From: Jannaschia maritima
GTDB lineage: Bacteria; Pseudomonadota; Alphaproteobacteria; Rhodobacterales; Rhodobacteraceae
NCBI RefSeq assembly: GCF_030973515.1
Contig: NZ_JARGZA010000003.1
Coordinates: forward strand, 62,001-126,000
Direction: 5' to 3'
DNA: 64,000 nt
The position numbers and the translations under genes are program-made. Every line of letters starts with the position of its first letter. Position 1 is the stretch's first letter. Under the pieces are notes generated by a model. That model saw nothing but the letters and a program-made list of their open reading frames with translations, ran no database searches and was not told the DNA's origin. Positions 61,751 through 64,000 of this stretch are shown here, piece after piece.

Positions 61751-62446
61751 TCATTCCCGACGCGTCGGAACGGCGGTCGCGTCGCCCAGCACGGCCAACA
61801 CCGTCTCGCCCGCGATGCAGCGCTGGCCGATATCCACCTTCGGCGCCGTTCCGTCGGGCAGATAGGTGTCGAGCCGCGATCCGAAGCGGATGATGCCGAA
61901 CCGGTCGCCCCGCTCCAGCGCGGCGCCCTCCCGCGTCTCGCACAGGATGCGTCGGGCGACCAATCCGGCGATCTGCACGACGCCCAGCCGCGTGCCGTCC
62001 GCCGTGGTCAGGACGATGCCGTTGCGCTCGTTCTCGTCGGACGCCTTGTCCAGCTCGGCCGAAAGGAACTTGCCCGGTCGGTACGCGACCTTGGTCACCT
62101 CGCCCGGCACCGGTGCCCGGTTCACGTGGCAGTCGAAGACCGACATGAACACGCTGACCCGCATTCTGGGCTCGTCGCCCAGGCCCAGCTCCGCCGGGGG
62201 GACGGCGGGCTCGATCAGGCTGACCTCCCCGTCGGCGGGGCTGACGACCAAGCCGTCCGCCATGGGCACCGTACGGACGGGATCGCGGAAGAAGTAGTAG
62301 CACCAGACCGTCAGGATCAGCCCGCCCCAGAACAGCGGCGGCCAAAGGAAGCCCAGGATCACGGACACCGCGAAGAAGGCGCCGACGAACTTCGGGCCTT
62401 CCTTGTGCAGCGGCTTGATTACGGTGGATTTCAGATCGACGGCCAT
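61751..62446 (-). CDS. psd: Phosphatidylserine decarboxylase Psd
   Basis: A 231-residue proenzyme of the short alphaproteobacterial type. The N-terminal helices are [22 protein letters not shown]. The pyruvoyl-forming serine lies in [12 protein letters not shown] near residues 190-200, and [14 protein letters not shown] is a conserved active-site motif. The ATG at 62446 gives the standard [17 protein letters not shown] start, without a clear ribosome binding site. It is the first gene of the psd-pssA-pmtA operon. Confidence 0.93.
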   Translation of the reverse strand: MAVDLKSTVIKPLHKEGPKFVGAFFAVSVILGFLWPPLFWGGLILTVWCYYFFRDPVRTVPMADGLVVSPADGEVSLIEPAVPPAELGLGDEPRMRVSVFMSVFDCHVNRAPVPGEVTKVAYRPGKFLSAELDKASDENERNGIVLTTADGTRLGVVQIAGLVARRILCETREGAALERGDRFGIIRFGSRLDTYLPDGTAPKVDIGQRCIAGETVLAVLGDATAVPTRRE

Positions 62447-62610
62447 TGGGGGGCATCTATGGCAGTGCGTCGGCGCGGTCCAGCGGGTGACTGCCTCGCC
62501 CTCGCGCATGTCCCGTGCCCCGGACCCGATCCGGGGCCGCCCCCATCCCACGGAACCGTTCCGCACCCCGGTGCAGGACCGGCGCGCGTGGGCATGGAAC
62601 GCAGCGCATG

Positions 62611-62666
62611 GTCAACACCGGCGCAACGTTCGCTGCCCCGTCTGCCCGTCCATACATACGGGGGGG
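62611..62666 (+). repeat. 56-bp direct repeat, copy A
   Basis: This segment matches 62830-62885 at about 42 of 56 positions by eye, ending in both cases in a TACGGGGGG tract. The two copies are 219 bp apart. The shared core is CGCAACG, TGCCCC, TCTGCCCG and TACGGGGGG. Confidence 0.65.
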
Positions 62667-62829
62667 CGAAGGCATGGTCCCGCCGTTCCGCCGGAGGCGG
62701 ACCGAGATCGATGTCGGCGCCCCTGTGGGGCGACGGGACGGGACGATCCGGGGGATCGTCCCGAATGCCGCAGCGCGGGCCGCGCGAGCGGCCCGCCGGA
62801 CGCACCCCCCGCACGGAACACCACCGCAC

Positions 62830-62885
62830 GGCAAGACCGACGCAACGCGCGGTGCCCCATCTGCCCGCTCGTCTGTACGGGGGGT
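62830..62885 (+). repeat. 56-bp direct repeat, copy B
   Basis: Second copy of the 56-bp imperfect repeat; it runs directly into the G6-tract array. The divergence between copies (14 mismatches) suggests an old duplication or repeated use of a mobile intergenic element. Confidence 0.65.
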
Positions 62886-62906
62886 GCACGGGGGGTGTAC
62901 GGGGGG
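62879..62906. repeat. Three G6 tracts at 11-bp period (copy 2)
   Basis: Runs of six G at 62879-62884, 62890-62895 and 62901-62906 are separated by TGCAC and TGTAC and followed by TGCAT. The geometry is identical to the array at 50440-50467. It lies between psd and rimO. A single partial unit (GTACGGGGGTGCAC) is at 29526-29539. Confidence 0.8.
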
Positions 62907-63155
62907 TGCATGTGACAAATCTGCCGAAACGGGATGGCGACGATTCGAACGACCGACGCAACATCGTTGAAATCGCTGGATGAATTACCGCTACGGAAAA
63001 TGCGACGGATTTCGCGGGCCCCGCCACCCCATGCTCCGCCCTAGAACCCCCCGGCGGCCAGATCGAACCGGCACCCGATGACACGAGAATGATCCCCAAG
63101 GTCCCGACACGCTCCGCCCCTTCCGCCTGAGGAGGCGACCCTCTATGTCCCGCGC

Positions 63156-64000
63156 ATGTCCGCAAACCCGCCCGCCTTGCGCCCCGACCTGGCCCCGCGC
63201 CCCGTCCTGCCGTTCGACGCCCGTCCGGGCCAGCCGCGCATCGGAATGGTCAGCCTCGGCTGCCCGAAGGCACTGGTCGACAGCGAGCGGATCCTGACCC
63301 GACTGCGCGCCGAAGGGTATGCGATCAGCCCCGACTACGCGGGTGCGGACGCGGTGATCGTGAACACCTGCGGGTTCCTCGACAGCGCCAAGGCCGAAAG
63401 CCTGGACGCCATCGGCGAGGCCCTGCGGGAGAACGGACGCGTCATCGTCACCGGCTGCCTGGGGGCGGAGGCCGACTACGTCACCGGGGCGCATCCGACC
63501 GTGCTGGCGGTGACGGGACCGCATCAGTACGAGCAGGTGCTGGACGCGGTGCACGCCGCCGTGCCGCCCGCCCCGGACCCGTTCGTGGACCTTCTGCCGG
63601 CGTCGGGGATCAGCCTGACGCCCCGGCATTACAGCTACCTGAAGATCTCGGAGGGCTGCAATCACGCCTGCCGGTTCTGCATCATCCCCGACATGCGCGG
63701 CCGGCTCGTCAGCCGCCCGCACGCCGCGGTGCTTCGGGAAGCGGAGCGCCTGGTGGACGCGGGCGTGCGCGAGCTCCTGGTCATCAGCCAGGACACGTCG
63801 GCCTATGGCGTCGACCGCAAGGACCCGCGCGCGATCGTGCCCCTGGCCCGCGACCTGGGATCGCTGGGGGCCTGGGTGCGCCTGCACTACGTCTATCCCT
63901 ATCCGTTCGTGCGCGACCTGGTCCCCTTGATGGCGGACGGGCTGGTGCTGCCGTATCTGGACGTCCCGTTCCAGCACGCCCACCCGGACACGCTGCGCCG
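63156..64000 (+). CDS. rimO: Ribosomal protein S12 methylthiotransferase RimO (N-terminal part)
   Basis: A radical-SAM enzyme that methylthiolates an aspartate of ribosomal protein S12; the gene runs off the right edge. The UPF0004 domain has three cysteines in [21 protein letters not shown] and VTGCLGA. The radical-SAM motif is CNHACRFC in [18 protein letters not shown]. The ATG at 63156 is the first in-frame start after a stop at 63090; an ATG at 63145, closer to the Shine-Dalgarno, is out of frame. A long 20-base gap separates GGAGG from this start. Confidence 0.93.
   Translation, partial: MSANPPALRPDLAPRPVLPFDARPGQPRIGMVSLGCPKALVDSERILTRLRAEGYAISPDYAGADAVIVNTCGFLDSAKAESLDAIGEALRENGRVIVTGCLGAEADYVTGAHPTVLAVTGPHQYEQVLDAVHAAVPPAPDPFVDLLPASGISLTPRHYSYLKISEGCNHACRFCIIPDMRGRLVSRPHAAVLREAERLVDAGVRELLVISQDTSAYGVDRKDPRAIVPLARDLGSLGAWVRLHYVYPYPFVRDLVPLMADGLVLPYLDVPFQHAHPDTLR

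Larger units (their letters stand above)
62447..63155. other. 709-bp gene-free divergent region with repeats
   Basis: This is the divergent spacer between psd and rimO. It holds a pair of 56-bp imperfect direct repeats and an array of three G6 tracts, listed separately. The 62920-63000 part is less GC-rich and may contain a promoter. Open frames of 100-170 codons exist on both strands, but they overlap each other and reflect the GC bias, so no gene is called. The strong GGAGG at 63131 precedes rimO by 20 bases. Confidence 0.65.

Noticed and set aside
62457-62983. Overlapping open frames on both strands in the psd-rimO gap
   Set aside because: Plus and minus frames of 100-170 codons overlap each other, begin without ribosome binding sites and cover the repeats. 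They are judged to be composition artefacts.

Overview
The window is a GC-rich, gene-dense stretch of alphaproteobacterial chromosome, most likely from the order Rhodobacterales. The evidence is the combination of GcrA, a TIGR02302-type protein, a VPLPA-CTERM protein, an Mrp antiporter operon, a psd-pssA-pmtA operon plus a separate Pcs, and a GcrA/CtrA-style regulatory background. Nearly all genes are ordinary housekeeping or metabolic genes with short spacers and many 4-bp or 8-bp overlaps. I see no prophage, insertion sequence, integrase or CRISPR array. Both ends cut genes: rmuC on the left and rimO on the right.

Layout. 1-2.8 kb: rmuC (partial), a YjbQ-family gene, nrdR and ribD. 2.8-10.5 kb: glpK, an uncharacterised P-loop ATPase that looks like an accessory insertion, a deoC-aldehyde dehydrogenase operon and an OxyR-like regulator with no cysteines. 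10.6-16.3 kb: a complete seven-gene Mrp Na+/H+ antiporter operon. 16.3-22.4 kb: a small membrane protein, an M20 deacylase, a Phd/VapB-VapC toxin-antitoxin pair, nth, a three-gene exported Cys/His and SCO cluster, and an orphan peptide-type binding protein. 22.8-30.6 kb: a DsbA-like isomerase, prs, dprA (with a CtrA-like box), topA (altered TOPRIM motif), a secreted PAN-PAN-cyanovirin protein and a glutathionyl-hydroquinone reductase-type GST. 30.6-37.3 kb: acyl-CoA synthetase, exporter-type ABC protein, tRNA-Gly(TCC), ribF, a YcgN-like protein, a VPLPA-CTERM protein and a small membrane protein. 37.4-47.3 kb: threonine aldolase, lysA, the TIGR02302 protein, a zinc-ribbon membrane protein, ftsE, ftsX, plsC, a tiny membrane protein and a trypsin-like protease. 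47.4-52.0 kb: the glycolate oxidase genes glcF, glcE and glcD, with a small membrane protein between glcE and glcD and a GntR-type inverted repeat upstream of glcD. 52.0-58.9 kb: DUF599, a CopD/HemJ-like protein, a secreted protein, pcs, a c-type/P460-like cytochrome, argD, argF, an EamA transporter and an ABC-2 permease. 59.1-64 kb: gcrA, a stand-alone GAF protein, the psd-pssA-pmtA operon, a 0.7-kb repeat-bearing gap and rimO.

Functional themes. Membrane lipid synthesis is strongly represented: PlsC, then PssA and Psd making phosphatidylethanolamine, PmtA methylating it to phosphatidylcholine, and Pcs making phosphatidylcholine directly from choline. Glycolate oxidation (GlcDEF), deoxyribose catabolism (DeoC plus aldehyde dehydrogenase), arginine synthesis (ArgD, ArgF), lysine synthesis (LysA) and flavin synthesis (RibD, RibF) are the other pathways. 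Cell-cycle and competence links come from GcrA, FtsEX and DprA.

The least conventional items are the exported Cys/His-SCO trio, the PAN-PAN-half-CVNH protein, the orphan ATPase, the cysteine-free OxyR-like regulator with an OxyR-type palindrome beside it, the altered TopA, and a dispersed intergenic repeat built of G6 tracts at an 11-bp period. Functional calls rest on recognition of motifs by eye; no database search was run.
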